NCBI RefSeq assembly: GCF_002878395.1
Contig: NC_061114.1
Span: 147,875,229 to 147,939,228 of the forward strand
Source of the DNA: Capsicum annuum
Lineage: Eukaryota; Streptophyta; Magnoliopsida; Solanales; Solanaceae
Direction of reading: 5' to 3'
Length of the DNA: 64,000 nucleotides
Shown here: positions 1 to 10,780 of the stretch, piece by piece
Layout of the letters: every line of letters begins with the position of its first letter
How positions within the stretch are numbered: position 1 is the stretch's first letter
Notes under the pieces: model-generated
Database searches by the model: none
What the model was told of the DNA's origin: nothing
The model's input: the letters and a program-made list of their open reading frames with translations, nothing else
Program-made: the position numbers and the translations under genes

Positions 1-998
1 GGACAAATTACTAGTTTAGTAGATCCACACAGCCAGTGTTGGTACCCATGGCATGTTATTAATACCCTTCTAACTTGGGTTACAGGTTGGACCCTAATTA
101 GCTTAGATTGGGGCACGTGTGTTAGATGATACCTCCTACAGTCTCAAATATAGTCTCAGTTACAATCTAAGTTTAGTAACGCAATCTTAGTGTTATTTTA
201 CCAAAGCATATAGATATTAGTTTATTTCAGCATTTTTGTTTACAGATTTAACTCAGTCCATGTTATATGCTTGGTCATGCATCTCCAGTGTCTACATATT
301 TTAACGTATCTTCTGTATTTACAAAATTTCATGCGTACTCAATATTTACAGTTTCTCAATATTTTCAGTATCTACAGATTCCATGTTTTCTACTGAGTAC
401 TCCATGTTTTACATGCATATTTAGTTAATTATTCATTCTATTTATAAAACTATGCATATCAGCCTACCTTATTTAGCATACCAGTACATTCAAAGTACTG
501 ATCGCTAACTTTTTTTGTGCTATGATGTATCATATCATAGGTGCTGATGCTTAGTTCTCGGACCACGCTTAGATCTTACTCCTCAGGCTATCAGCCGTAC
601 AGTAGCAGTGGTAAGTCCTCATCATTAGAAGATAGATTATTTTACTTGATATCTCTATTTCTACAGTTAGCAGTGTTAGTTGGGGGCCTATTATATGAAC
701 TAATATTTAGTTAGTCAATTTTAGAGTCTTTTCAGACATTAGAGTCAGTTATCCAGTATTTATAGTTTTAGTAGACATGTCAGTTTATCATTATTTAATA
801 AGATTCAGTCAGTTTTATTATAGATTCATATTTGAATATTTATTCAGTGATAAAACATTATTGTAGTATCAGATGTTTTCTGTAATTATGATATTATTAT
901 TCAGTGCTCACTACTAGTACCTGCTCATGGGTTATCTTGTGGTACCTCGAGACTATAAGCACTGTGTGATGACTAAGGGGTAGTCCTGGGCCATTACA
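1..998 (+). repeat. 3' part of the 5' LTR of element A
   Basis: Collinear with 17648-18645, the end of the 3' LTR of the same element, with scattered substitutions and almost no net length change. It ends in TTACA at 998 and is followed by the PBS. About 1.43 kb of this LTR, including its promoter, lies outside the window. It holds a candidate leader mini-exon at 541-610: a CTGAT branch-like site near 508-513, AG at 539-540, and the donor GTAAGT from 611. Confidence 0.9.
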
Positions 999-1002
999 AA
1001 CT

Positions 1003-1014
1003 TGGTATCAGAGC
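1003..1014 (+). other. Primer-binding site of element A (initiator tRNA-Met)
   Basis: The sequence TGGTATCAGAGC begins 5 nt after the LTR end. It is the standard complement of the 3' end of plant initiator methionine tRNA, used for minus-strand priming by many Ty3/gypsy and Ty1/copia elements. It is intact here although the proteins are ruined. Confidence 0.93.
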
Positions 1015-1221
1015 CTAAGATTTGAAAGTATCTTAGGATGTCAGAAAGCCACATTGAGTAGAGTCTTATGCATGGGTGAGTAGCGCGCCACTCTTATTGA
1101 TGAAAGGATACAAGGCATTTAGGAAAAAGTTTCTGTTCTTTCAGTATTCATATAGTGTAAGTGAGCATGAGCTCAAGTCAAACTCCTTGTCTAATCTATT
1201 TCTTCCTTCTGTTTACAGAAC

Positions 1222-2430
1222 ATGCCTCCCTAGAAGAATAGAAGAAGAATAGGAAATCAGCCGGTCCCTCAGCCTGCCTAGGAAGATCCCCTAGACAAGT
1301 ACGTCTCTCACACAGATTTCCAAAATGTGTTCACTACTCTAGCCAATTCTATAGAAGTACAAAATGAATGACTAGCTTTTGTTTTGGCCAACCTAGTGGC
1401 CAATACTGCTGCAACTAGAATTAGGGATTTCACCCAAATAAATCCTCCTTCTTTCATTGGATCCAAGTCTGAAGAGGATCCACTAGAATTCTTTGATATA
1501 ACTCAAAAAGTAATGGATGTTATTGGGGTTACATCTAGTCAAAGTGCTGAGTTAGCTGCATATCAATTATAGAATATATCCCATACATGGTTTAAGTACT
1601 GAAAAGTAGATAGGGGTGTTAATACAGGGCTTGTAGAATGGGAAGAATTTGCCACAGTTTTCTTAGATAGATTATTCCCATTGGAGCTGAGAGAGGCCAA
1701 AGTGTTAGAGTTCATTAACTTAAGGTAGGGTAGCATGAGCATGAGGGAGTATTCCCTCAAGCTTACTCAGTTACATAGGTATTCTCCTCATATGGTAGCT
1801 GATAATATGTCCAAGATGAGTAAGTTTATGTTTATAGTATCTGATAGTATGGTGAATGAGTGCAGCACCACAATGCTTATTAGTGAGATGGACTTATCTA
1901 GGATGATGGTCCATGCTCAACAGATAGAGGAGCAAAAGATTAATGAGAGGGAGAGAATAAACAAGAGAGCTAGGATGAATAGTTTTAATTTCAGTCAGCC
2001 AAAATTAGAACATTGTAATCGTCCTCAGTTTCATTAGAGGTTTATAGCCCCAACCCCCTCTTTAGCCACTGGCCCAGTACCTAAATTTAGAAACGACAAT
2101 AGGGACAGAGTACCAGGCTCTAAGTCCTAGGATAGTGTTAGTAGTGCTCGTACAAATCCTCTATGTTAGAAATATGTCAGACACCATCAGGGTAAGTGTA
2201 GAGCGGGTAGTGATGTGTGCTTTCGGTGTGGAAAGCCAGTCCATTAAATTCAAGAGTGTTGGATAGTTGCTCAGAAAGGTAGGTATGTGCGCCAATAGGG
2301 CCAGTCAGATAAGTTTACAGTTCCATCCGATCGCCTGACTCAGCAGGGTACTTCTTCCAGTGCTACCAGTGTTCAACATCCGAATAGATTATATGCTCTT
2401 TAGTCCAGCCAAGATCAGGAAAATTCTACT
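1222..2430 (+). pseudogene. gag: Gag of element A (broken)
   Basis: Starts at ATG 1222, just after a pyrimidine-rich tract ending in CAG (1217-1218). The basic N-terminus is followed by the retrotransposon Gag core at about 1384-2030 (recognisable as NPPSF, AELAAYQL, REYSLKLTQL). After it comes a CCHC zinc knuckle near 2215-2265, whose pattern reads CFRCGKPVH, a stop, then a late Cys. Gag packages the genomic RNA and forms the particle. By hand count this frame and the following protease/RT start hold about 18 stops, roughly 13 of them TAG at positions where relatives have Gln or Trp. It cannot make a full Gag. Confidence 0.85.
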
Positions 2431-3134
2431 AATGTAGTTACTAGTACGTTATAGGTATATCACTCATATGTTTATGCATTAGTAGACCCTGGAGCTTCTC
2501 TTTCTTTTGTAACTCGATCTATGGCCATCAACTTCGGAGTCAATCTCGAAACTCTAGCAGAGCACTTTTTAATGTCTATCAGAGTAGGCATTTCCATTAT
2601 AGCTAGACACGTATACAGGAACTGTTCGGTCATAATATCTCAAAAATTTACCTCAGTTAATCTTGTAAAGTTAGAGATGACAGATTTTGATGTCATTCTC
2701 AGCATAGATTAGCTCCACTCATGCTATACCTCAGTTAATTATAGAAATAGAATAGTTAATTTTTAGTTCCCAAATGAACTAGTTCTTGAATGGAGGGGTA
2801 GTACCACAACTCTTAGGGGTCAGTTGATTTCGTACCTTAGAGAAAGAAAGAAGATATCCAAGGGACGAGTCTACCATTTTTTTTGAGCAAAAGACTCTAA
2901 CTCAAAAACTTCAACTTTTGTGTATGTTCCAGTAGTAAATGAATTCCAAGATGTATTTTCTAAGGATCTGCCCAAAGTTTCTCCCGAAAGGGAAATTGTT
3001 TGCAAAATAGACCTTATTCTAGATACTCAACCCATATCTTTTCTGCTATGCTGAATGGATCCAACAGAACTCAAGGAGTTAAAAGAATAGTTAAAGGATC
3101 GCTTAGATAAGGGATTCATAAGACCCAGCGTCTC
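2431..3134 (+). pseudogene. pol: Protease and start of reverse transcriptase of element A (broken)
   Basis: A retropepsin-like segment carries the intact active-site box DPGAS near 2488-2502, so the catalytic Asp is present. It continues through VKLEMTDFDVILSID near 2665-2709, where the usual Trp is a TAG. The linker to RT follows (SPEREI, then LDKGFIRPS at about 3103-3130). The frame stops at the element B insertion and resumes at 13305-13310 in the middle of the RT N-terminus. Further TAG and TGA stops interrupt it. Confidence 0.82.
3130..3134. repeat. Target-site duplication of element B (left copy; right copy 13305-13309)
   Basis: GTCTC sits directly left of element B and GTCAC directly right of it (13305-13309), a 4/5 match. 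Removing element B and one copy rejoins the RT reading frame of element A at a conserved Ser-Pro stretch. This shows that B inserted into A's RT. Confidence 0.8.
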
Positions 3135-3674
3135 TATAATAGCCCATAGTTTTCCTAGCAAATGTTATCTCAAGAATGTCTAGTATTAGCTTCTAAACTA
3201 AATGATGGTTATTCGATGAGGAATTTTCAAGATGTTCACTTTTTTTCATGTGGGAAATTCAATAAAATTTCCATCGATATAAGATTTTGCCAAATCCATT
3301 AACCGAGTTAGAATTTACGACTATTTTAAGTTCCTATCATAAAACAATGCCATAGTAGTCAGTGGCATGCTGCGCCACAAGAAGATATGGCATTTTCCAA
3401 ATTCCAGTATGGGTTCGCGATTATGTGACATCGCACTCGGGACTAAATTCAGAATTGTCCTTTTCTAGTATCTGAGCGTGATTTCCTCTACGTCCCGCCA
3501 AAGTTCTAGGTCACAAAAAAAGGGACAATGCAAAGGATTCACATTGTGCCATCCCTCGGTTTCCCAATTGTAAAATTCTAGTGACACAGTATGATACGCG
3601 CCAGGGGTTCAATTCTAGAAAATTTTACTGAAGTTAAATGACGCGTCCAAGATTAAAAGGGCTAAATTCCCACC

Positions 3675-3683
3675 CTATTTAAG
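3675..3683 (+). promoter_or_regulatory. TATA-like box in the element B LTR
   Basis: CTATTTAAG lies about 540 bp into the LTR and about 150 bp upstream of the conserved AAG|GTATG donor. The 3' LTR has a related CTATTTAAT at the same place, and solo LTR F has a clean TATAAATA at an equivalent position. This fits a Pol II promoter at the U3/R border. No start site can be fixed from sequence alone. Confidence 0.5.
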
Positions 3684-3826
3684 CCTATTAACACGTGATT
3701 CAGCCACGTTTTACCTAAAATACACTCTCTTTTCTCAAAAACCTCTCAAGAACAAGCTAGGGTTTTCATAGAAGATCTAATTCCATTAAAGTTTCTCCAC
3801 CAATCTTCATAAAATTATGAACTAAG

Positions 3827-5248
3827 GTATGCATAGTGTTCATTCATGGACTCCTTTCATCCATGAAGCCAAAAAATTTCTATCTAAGTTTAAGTTTATG
3901 GATTTCTTTATGTATTTCATGTTGGGTTAGTTTTTTCTTACGTTGAGAATGATCAATTGTATTCAAATCCATGTTGGGTGATCAATTTTATGTTGAATTG
4001 ATTTGTATAGATTTATATTCATATGAACCTATGAATAAACCCTAGGACGATGAAATTAGAGATGAATCATGATGATTAATTGTTGTATAATGTTGTCTGC
4101 ATGTCATATGCCTACCATGGATTTGATTAAATGCCTAGATGAAGGAACAATGGCCAACTAGTATGATATCATGAAATCCCCATGTATGTACAGGTTATGC
4201 CTCTCACATGTTTTGATGGAATGCTTCTATAAATGTATTACAGATTATGATATTAGTTATATGTTCAAGTAAGTTATGTTTGGTCAGTTTTCTTCCATCG
4301 AGTCTTGGGGGTACTTGTCCCCAAAGCATTAGCTATGTGCTTAGAGCCATGTCATGTTTCCATGATACTCTCAGTCAAGGTATGAATCCTTAGACTTTAG
4401 ATAGTCTTATGACTCAGGAAATCTCCATGATCTTATGAACTCAGTCAGTTGTCAGATATTAGTAATATTCCATCAGTCAACGAAATTCAGTAACTTAGTC
4501 AATATTCAATTAAGTAATCTATGTTCAGTGTCTATTCAGATAGGAGTAGATATTAGCACTGAGTGAACCTAAGGATGGGAACTCACCTGTTATATGAGGG
4601 TATGATTCTTAAAAGTAATCCTTGTGTTCAAGAACTATTAAGCCATCATAGGTTAAGACATTATAGGCTGCTATATGAGGGTAGATGAGATGTCTTAGAC
4701 TTCTATATGAGGGTTCCCACCATTCTCACTAGAGTTACTTATTATATTAGGGTCACTCGCATGCTGTCCTTACCAGTGGCGCGGTATTGACACCCTTCTA
4801 ATCTAGGCATAGATTGGACCCCAATTAAACTATAATGCATAAATTGGGGCATGTCGATTAGATGACTACTTCCCATAGTCTCAGTATCAGTATCAATGAA
4901 AGAAGTCAGATAGTTCTTCAGAATCTAGGACTGTCAGATAGAGTCAACTCAGATACAGAACAGAACTCAGATAGTTCCACCAGATTCAGGACTATCAGAT
5001 ATAGTCTCTCATGCTATTCGTTATATCAGTTACCAGTATGTCATGTTATCAATATTCAGATTTAGTACTCATGTTATCACGATTTTAGATATAGTTACTA
5101 TGTCTGCATGCATGTATTCTCATGTTTATATTAGTTAGTTAGCCAGTATTTTTCATGCATATGAACCCCATGTATTCAGCCTACCCCACATGCATACCAG
5201 TACATTCAAAGTACTAACATATATTCGCTATGGGGTCTTATACCTTAG
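3827..5248 (+). other. Candidate leader intron 1 in the element B 5' LTR
   Basis: Donor AAG|GTATG at 3827. Toward the 3' end there is a CTAAC branch-like site near 5213-5217, then a T-rich stretch and AG at 5247-5248. A mini-exon of about 60 nt follows, then a decayed donor (GTTTGT at 5309; GTAAGT in the 3' LTR at 12939). The last acceptor would be the pyrimidine-rich tract ending CAG at 5890-5892, directly before gag. The same order recurs in A, C, F, G and H. Splicing is inferred, not shown. Confidence 0.4.
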
Positions 5249-5678
5249 ATTTAGAGACACGAGCTCTAGATTAGTAGTAGATTCCAGTTTCAGCAGTCAA
5301 AGTTAGAAGTTTGTCCTCATAATTCGAGGATATAATTATTTCACTATTATTTCATTAATTAGTTAATTAGTTGGAGTCAGTTGGGGGCATGTCCCATTAA
5401 TTCCTTAGTCAAATAGTTCAGTCAGTTAGAGGCTTTCTAGACTATCATGTATCAGACTTCAATATTTTTAGTTTTGTTTTAGGTATGTCATACCCCATTT
5501 AGATGTTATATTTTTCTTCAGTTATGTAAATGTATGGCCTTTCAGTTCATGTTTCTGCATTATTCAGTATTTTATGCGGTATACAGGTACAAATATCAGT
5601 CATAGGTTAGCTTGTGGTCCTTCGATGTCATGATCACCGTGTAGCATTCCGGGTTCCAAATTTAGGGTGTTACAAACT

Positions 5679-5690
5679 TGGTATCAGGGC
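5679..5690 (+). other. Primer-binding site of element B (one-base variant)
   Basis: TGGTATCAGGGC lies 4 nt after the LTR end. It differs from the initiator-Met complement TGGTATCAGAGC by one A to G change. Confidence 0.9.
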
Positions 5691-5892
5691 CAGGTTCAAT
5701 AGAGTCGTAGGAATTCTGAAATCCACATCTAGTAGAGTCATGTACATGGGTTTGTTGCGCGCCACATTTATGTAAAAGAGGCTATAAAATGTTTTAGGAA
5801 CAGTTTCCCCTCTTTCAATTTTTATGTCATGCCAGTGAGCATAATCTCAAGTCAATCTCTCAGTCTAATCTATTTCTGTCTTTTTTCTACAG

Positions 5893-7020
5893 AATTGCCT
5901 CCTAAAAGAAGAAATAGAAATCAGTCCGCCCCTAGCCCGAAGATTCTGTAGACGATCATATTCCTTAAGCAAAGTTTCGAGCTACTCAGAATGAATGACC
6001 AACTACCATTCCAGCTAATTAATTGTCCAATTTAGCTGTAGCTAGGATTCAGGATTTCAGCCAAGTGAATCCTCCATCCTTTCTAAAGTCTAAGACAAAT
6101 AAGAACCCTCAAAAATTCCTAGATCAGGTACCGAAGGTGGCAGACATCATAGGGGTGACTAGTGTTGAGAGTGCTGAGCTAGCTGTATATCAGTTACAGG
6201 ATGCTGCTCACACTTGGTTTAAGTAGTGGAAGTTAGAGACGGAAGATGATGCAGGACCAGTTGTGTGGGAGGAGTTTGCATCTGCTTTCCTTGATAGATT
6301 CTCTCCTTTATAGCTTAGAGAAGCTTAGGTGATATAATTCATCAACCTCAGGCTGGGCAATATTACAGTAAAAGAGTATTCTCTGAAATTTACTCAGTTA
6401 GCCAGATATACCTCTCATGTCGTTACAGATAGCAGGGCAAGGATGACTAAGTTCATTTTAGGGGTAAATGATAGTGTGGTTAATGAGTGTAGATCTGCCA
6501 TTCAGAATAGTGACATGACTATAGCTAGGCTTATGTGTTATGCTTAGTAGATTGAGAAAAAAAAGATTAATATGAGAGAGAAGCAGAATAACATAGGAAA
6601 CACAGGTAGTTTCAACTTTTCTCATCCTAAGTTAGAAGGAGGAAACCGTTTACAGTTTTGTCCTAAGTCATCAGTTCTATCACCTTCTTCAGCCAGTGCT
6701 TCAGTTCCCAAGTTTAGAGGGGGTAACAAAGATATATTTCCAAGCTCTAACTCCCAGGGTAGTGTTAGTAGTGCCCGCACCTATCCTCTTTGCTAGACTT
6801 GTGGTAAGCTCCATCAGGTTATTTGTTTCAGATATGGCAAGTAAGGCCACAAAGTTAAAGACCATTCTCAACCATGTCCTCAGGGTCAAAAACACTGCTA
6901 TTTAGCTCAGTCCAGTTTCCCAAATCAGCAGGGTACCACCTCCTGTGCTACTAACAGGCAATGCCCAAATAGTCTCTTTGCTCTTCATCCTCGATAAGAT
7001 CTGGAAAATTTTCCTAATGT
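5893..7020 (+). pseudogene. gag: Gag of element B (broken, start codon lost)
   Basis: The position of the gag ATG reads TTG (5894-5896, before CCTCCT), so the start is lost. The Gag core is clear at 6023-6226 (NPPSF, SAELAVYQLQDAAHTWF) and continues in frame past TAG stops near 6224, 6312 and 6327 to about 6560. A Ser-rich linker follows at 6570-6796. The zinc knuckle near 6826-6870 is damaged: the second Cys is Tyr (CFRYGK) and a stop follows. Confidence 0.82.
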
Positions 7021-8420
7021 AGTTTCTAGTACATTGTAGATCTTTCATGTGTATGTTTATTCTTTGCTAGATCTAGGAGCTTCTTTGTATTTTGTTACTC
7101 CCTATATAGCAGGCAATTTAAGAATCAGTCCAGAAATCCTAGCAGAGCCCTTTTCAGTCTCTACCACAGTAAGTAAAACCATCATAGCCCGATAGGTATA
7201 CAGGAACCTCCCGGTTATGATATTTTGATAAGTCACTTTAGCAGACTTAGTCAAATTATAGATGACTAATTTTCACATCATTCTCGGCATGGATTGGCTT
7301 TATTCCTTTTATGCCACAATCGACTGCAGAAATAGAATAGGCCAGTTTTAGTACCTAAATGAACCTATCCTTGAGTGGAAGGATATTGTTTCCACTTTCA
7401 GGGGCTAGCTTGTTTCCAACATTCAGGCAAGGAAAATGATATTTAAAGGATGTGTCTATCATCTTATTCGAGTAAAAGGCAGTAGTTCCAAAACTCCCAG
7501 CATTGAATCTGTCCCAGTAATGAATGAATATTCAGATGTCTTTCCCAAAGATTTTCCAAAAATTCCTCCTGAAAGAGAAATATACTTTGGCATTGATCTT
7601 TGTCCAAATAGTCAACCTATCTTTTTTCCGCCATACAGAAGGCACCAGTAGCACTCAAATAACTGAAAGAACAATTGAAGGATCTCTTAGATGAGGGATT
7701 CATCAGGCCTAGTGTTTCCCTGTGAGGTTATCCAGTATTATTTGTGGGCAAGAAAGATGGTTCTTTCAGAATGTGTATAGACTAGTGCCAACTTAATAAG
7801 GTCATGGTCAAGAACAAATATCCTTTTCCCAGAATTGATTACTTGTTTGACCAACTTTAGGGTGCCAGTTATTTCTCTAAAATAGATCTTAGATCTGTCT
7901 ATCATCAGCTTAGAGTTAGGGATGTGACATTCCAAAAATAGTTGTTCGAACTCGCTATGGTCACTTCAAATTTCTAGTCATGTCATATGGTCTGACTAAT
8001 GCCCCAGCCGCTTTCATGGACTTGATGAACCGTGTGTTTAATTAGTACTTAGACATGTCTGTCATAGTCTTCATAGATGATATTCTAATCTATTCCCATA
8101 GCGTGGTTAAGTAGACTATCTCAAGACAGTACTTAAGAATCTTACAGAGCCAAATTCAGTAAATACGAATATTGGCTAATTTCAGTAGCATTCCGTTGTC
8201 ACATTGTTTACGGTGATGGCATTAGAATTGATCCTCAAAAGACCAAAGCAGTAAAAAACTGGCCCAGACCTATCATTTGTATTAGATATTAGGAGTTTCT
8301 TAGGTTTGGCTAGATGTTACAGAGGATTTGTAAAGGGATTTTCTTCTATTGCATCCCCTATGTCCAGATTGACTTAGAAAAAAGGCAAGTTTCAGTTGTT
8401 AGATTCTTACGTGTAGAGTT
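7021..8420 (+). pseudogene. pol: Protease and reverse transcriptase of element B (broken)
   Basis: The protease active-site box is DLGAS near 7069-7083 (relatives have DPGAS), so the Asp is kept. The linker with PPEREI is at about 7564-7581. RT runs from about 7690, with [13 protein letters not shown] and the catalytic box FIDD intact at 8070-8081, so both RT aspartates survive. Several TAG stops and at least one frameshift (near 7930-7950) break the protein. RT copies the element RNA into DNA in the particle. Confidence 0.82.
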
Positions 8421-8830
8421 TTTAGGAGTTGAAGACTCGACTCACCTCAACTCCAATTTTAGCTCTTCCAGATGGTCCAGCTGGGTTCGTAGTGTATTGT
8501 GATACATCTAGGGTAGGTTTGGGTTGTGTCCTCATGCAGCATGATACAGTCATAGCCTACTCCTCTAGACAACTTAAGTCCCATGATAAGAATTACCCTA
8601 CTCATGATCTTGAGTTAGCAGCCATAGTATTTGCCTTAAGGATTTGGAGGCATTATCTAGACGATGTTCACAGTCATAAGAGTCTTCAGTATATCTTTTC
8701 TAGAAAAGATCTTAATCTTTGTCAGAAAAGGTGGTTAAAGCTCTTGAAAGATTATGACAGAAGTGTCCTCTATCATTGGGGCATGGACAACGTAGTGGCC
8801 GACAGTCTCAGTAAAATTATCCATAGGTAG
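8421..8830 (+). pseudogene. pol: RNase H of element B (internal deletion)
   Basis: The open stretch from 8429 gives the RNase H start with YCDTS (first catalytic Asp kept), then SRQLKSH and IWRHYL. The loop that should carry the second catalytic Asp (usually ending FTDHKSL) is shortened to DVHSHKSL, so that residue is missing. The C-terminal VVADSLSK segment keeps its Asp. The domain degrades the RNA strand of the RNA/DNA hybrid; this copy should be inactive. Confidence 0.8.
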
Positions 8831-10165
8831 TGTTTCTCATATTGAGGACAGTAAGAAGAAGTTAGCTCAGGAATCCCATCACCTTTCCAGACTAGTTGTT
8901 CACTTAATTGATAAAAATAAGGGTGATATATGGGTTCAGAGTAGTTCAAAATTATCTATAGTTTGTGAGGTTAAAGAAAAGCCAGATAGAGATCCCAGCC
9001 TTGTCAAGTTAAAAGAGTTAGTTTAGGATCAGAAAGTATAGGTTTTATCCACAGGGAGAGATGGCATTTTGCATTGTCGGGGTCATCTCTGTGTTGTAAG
9101 TGTACATGACTTAAGATAGCAAATTTTTTTAGAAAGGCATGGTGTGTGCTACTGCATTCATCCAGGGACCACAGAGATGTACCGCGACTTGCAGGAAATC
9201 TATTGTTGAAATGGGATAAAGAGAGAGGTTGATGAGTTTGTGGCTAAGTGCTCTACATATCAGCAAGTTAATATAGAGCATCAGAAGCTTAGTGGGTCCA
9301 TGCAGGAGTTCAATATTCCTACTTTGAATTGAGAAGTTGTGAACGTGGACTTTGTGAATGGTTTGCCTCAAACTCATCATTTCCATGATTCAGTCTGGGT
9401 CATTGTCGACAAAATGATAAAATCAGCTCATTTCCTTCCAGTTCATACCTCTTGTTTAGCCGAGGACTATGCCACACTCTACATCAAGGATTTGGTTAGA
9501 TTTCAGGGTGTTCCACTACCTATTATCTCAAATAGAGGTACCCACATCACCTTCCATTTCTGGAAAGCATTCTAAAAGGGTCTTGGTACCCAATTTCATC
9601 GTAGTACAACATTTCATCCTCAGACAGATGGTTAAGAAGAAAGGACTATTCAAACATTAGAAGATATGCTAAGGGTGTATGCAATTAATTTCAAGGAAAG
9701 TTGGGATGACCACTTACCTTTGATTGAGTTTGCAAATAATAACAACATCATTCTAGTATTCGGATGGCTCTATTCGAAGTTTTCTATGGTAGAAGATGTA
9801 TATCTCTAATTGGTTGGTTTGACGTTTGTGAGGCCTCATTCATAGGGCCTGACTTAGTATTCGATGCCTTAGAAAAATCCAGTTGATCAAAGAAAGACTT
9901 TGGGGTGCTCAGAGCCGACAGAAGTCTTATATAGATGTTCATAGAAAAGATCTCAAGTTTGAGATTGGTGACTATGTCTATTTAAAGATCTCTCCCATGA
10001 AGGGAGTGAAGAGATTCGAAAATAAGGTAAAGCTTAGTTCCTGTCAAGATTCATAGTGGCTTTGGAAAGGTAGCCTATGAGCTTTATTTGCCTTCAGATC
10101 TAGCCTCAGTTCATCGAGTCTTTATGCCTCTTTGCTCAAGAAGTGCATAGGTGAACCCTCAGTTG
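8831..10165 (+). pseudogene. pol: Integrase of element B (broken)
   Basis: The zinc-binding part at about 9135-9300 keeps IHPG, but one Cys of the C-X2-C pair is Tyr (CSTYQ). In the catalytic core the first Asp is present (VNVDF, about 9337-9351), the second is Asn (SNRGT, AAT at 9531-9533), and the final Glu lies in EERT after a stop near 9630. Frameshifts occur near 9580, 9745 and 10020. The C-terminal GKVAYEL segment is readable near 10060-10090. Integrase would join the cDNA into the host chromosome. Confidence 0.8.
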
Positions 10166-10404
10166 TAGTCCGTATTCATATCATTGATGTTCAGAACACT
10201 CTCTCTTATGAAGAGGTTCCAGTCAAAATCTTAGACAATCATACTCGTAGATTGAAGAACAAAGAAGTCCCTTTAGTTAACATTCTTTGGAAAAATTTGT
10301 CCGTTGAGGGAGCTACTTGAGAAGAAGAGGCGGATATGCATACCAAGTATCCTCACCTCTTCTTTGCCAACTCTGATCAAGATCAAGGTAACAGTTCTCC
10401 TTAA
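10166..10404 (+). pseudogene. pol: Chromodomain-like C-terminus of element B
   Basis: Reads SYEEVPVKILD, RRLKNKEVP, ILWKN, VEGAT, then a TGA where relatives have Trp, then EADM and a closing TAA at 10402-10404. This is the chromodomain-type tail of plant chromovirus integrases, thought to steer insertion into heterochromatin. It is one of the better preserved parts, with a single stop in the domain. Confidence 0.75.
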
Positions 10405-10746
10405 GCTTACTTAATTTTATGTTTAGTGTTCATCACAAACTTTGTATGTAGTTTCATACTCATGTTCCCATTATAAACATAGTATCTAGTACCATTGGAT
10501 ATTTATTCATGCTCTCATGTATTAGTTCAATTATGTTATTATGTATAAGACATGCATTCTCATTGTGAGAAACTTAGTTCTTCATATCATTCAGTCATGC
10601 ATTTATGAATCAGTTACACATGCATCAGATATGTTTGTTTAGTATTAAATGTTCATCTTTTTAGTCATGTCAGTCATGAGATCATGTTCCAGTTATTCAT
10701 GTTTAGTATGTATGTCAGTTGCCTTTTCTCCCTTCTCAGTTAGTCT

Positions 10747-10780
10747 TATTCAAGGACGAATATTCTCAAGAGGGAGATAT
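10747..10780 (+). promoter_or_regulatory. Pre-PPT inverted repeat and polypurine tract of element B
   Basis: A short inverted repeat (TATTC ... GAATA, 10747-10762) precedes the purine run AAGAGGGAGA just before the 3' LTR. The polypurine tract primes plus-strand synthesis. The same arrangement is seen before the 3' LTRs of A and C. Confidence 0.8.

Larger units (their letters stand above)
3135..5674 (+). repeat. 5' LTR of element B
   Basis: Pairs with 10781-13304. It begins TATAATAG where the 3' copy has TGTAATAC, and ends in GTTACA at 5674. A TATA-like box lies at 3675-3683, a splice-donor-like AAGGTATG at 3825, a perfect 8-bp hairpin at 3843-3867, a GGGTAC-type hairpin (one mismatch) at about 4309-4322, and a candidate mini-exon at 5249-5308. 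Confidence 0.93.

Noticed and set aside
1222..2700. Programmed TAG readthrough or a reassigned stop codon in gag-pol
   Set aside because: TAG positions differ between A, B and C, coincide with CAG or TGG in relatives, and occur with TGA, TAA and frameshifts. Deamination decay explains them.
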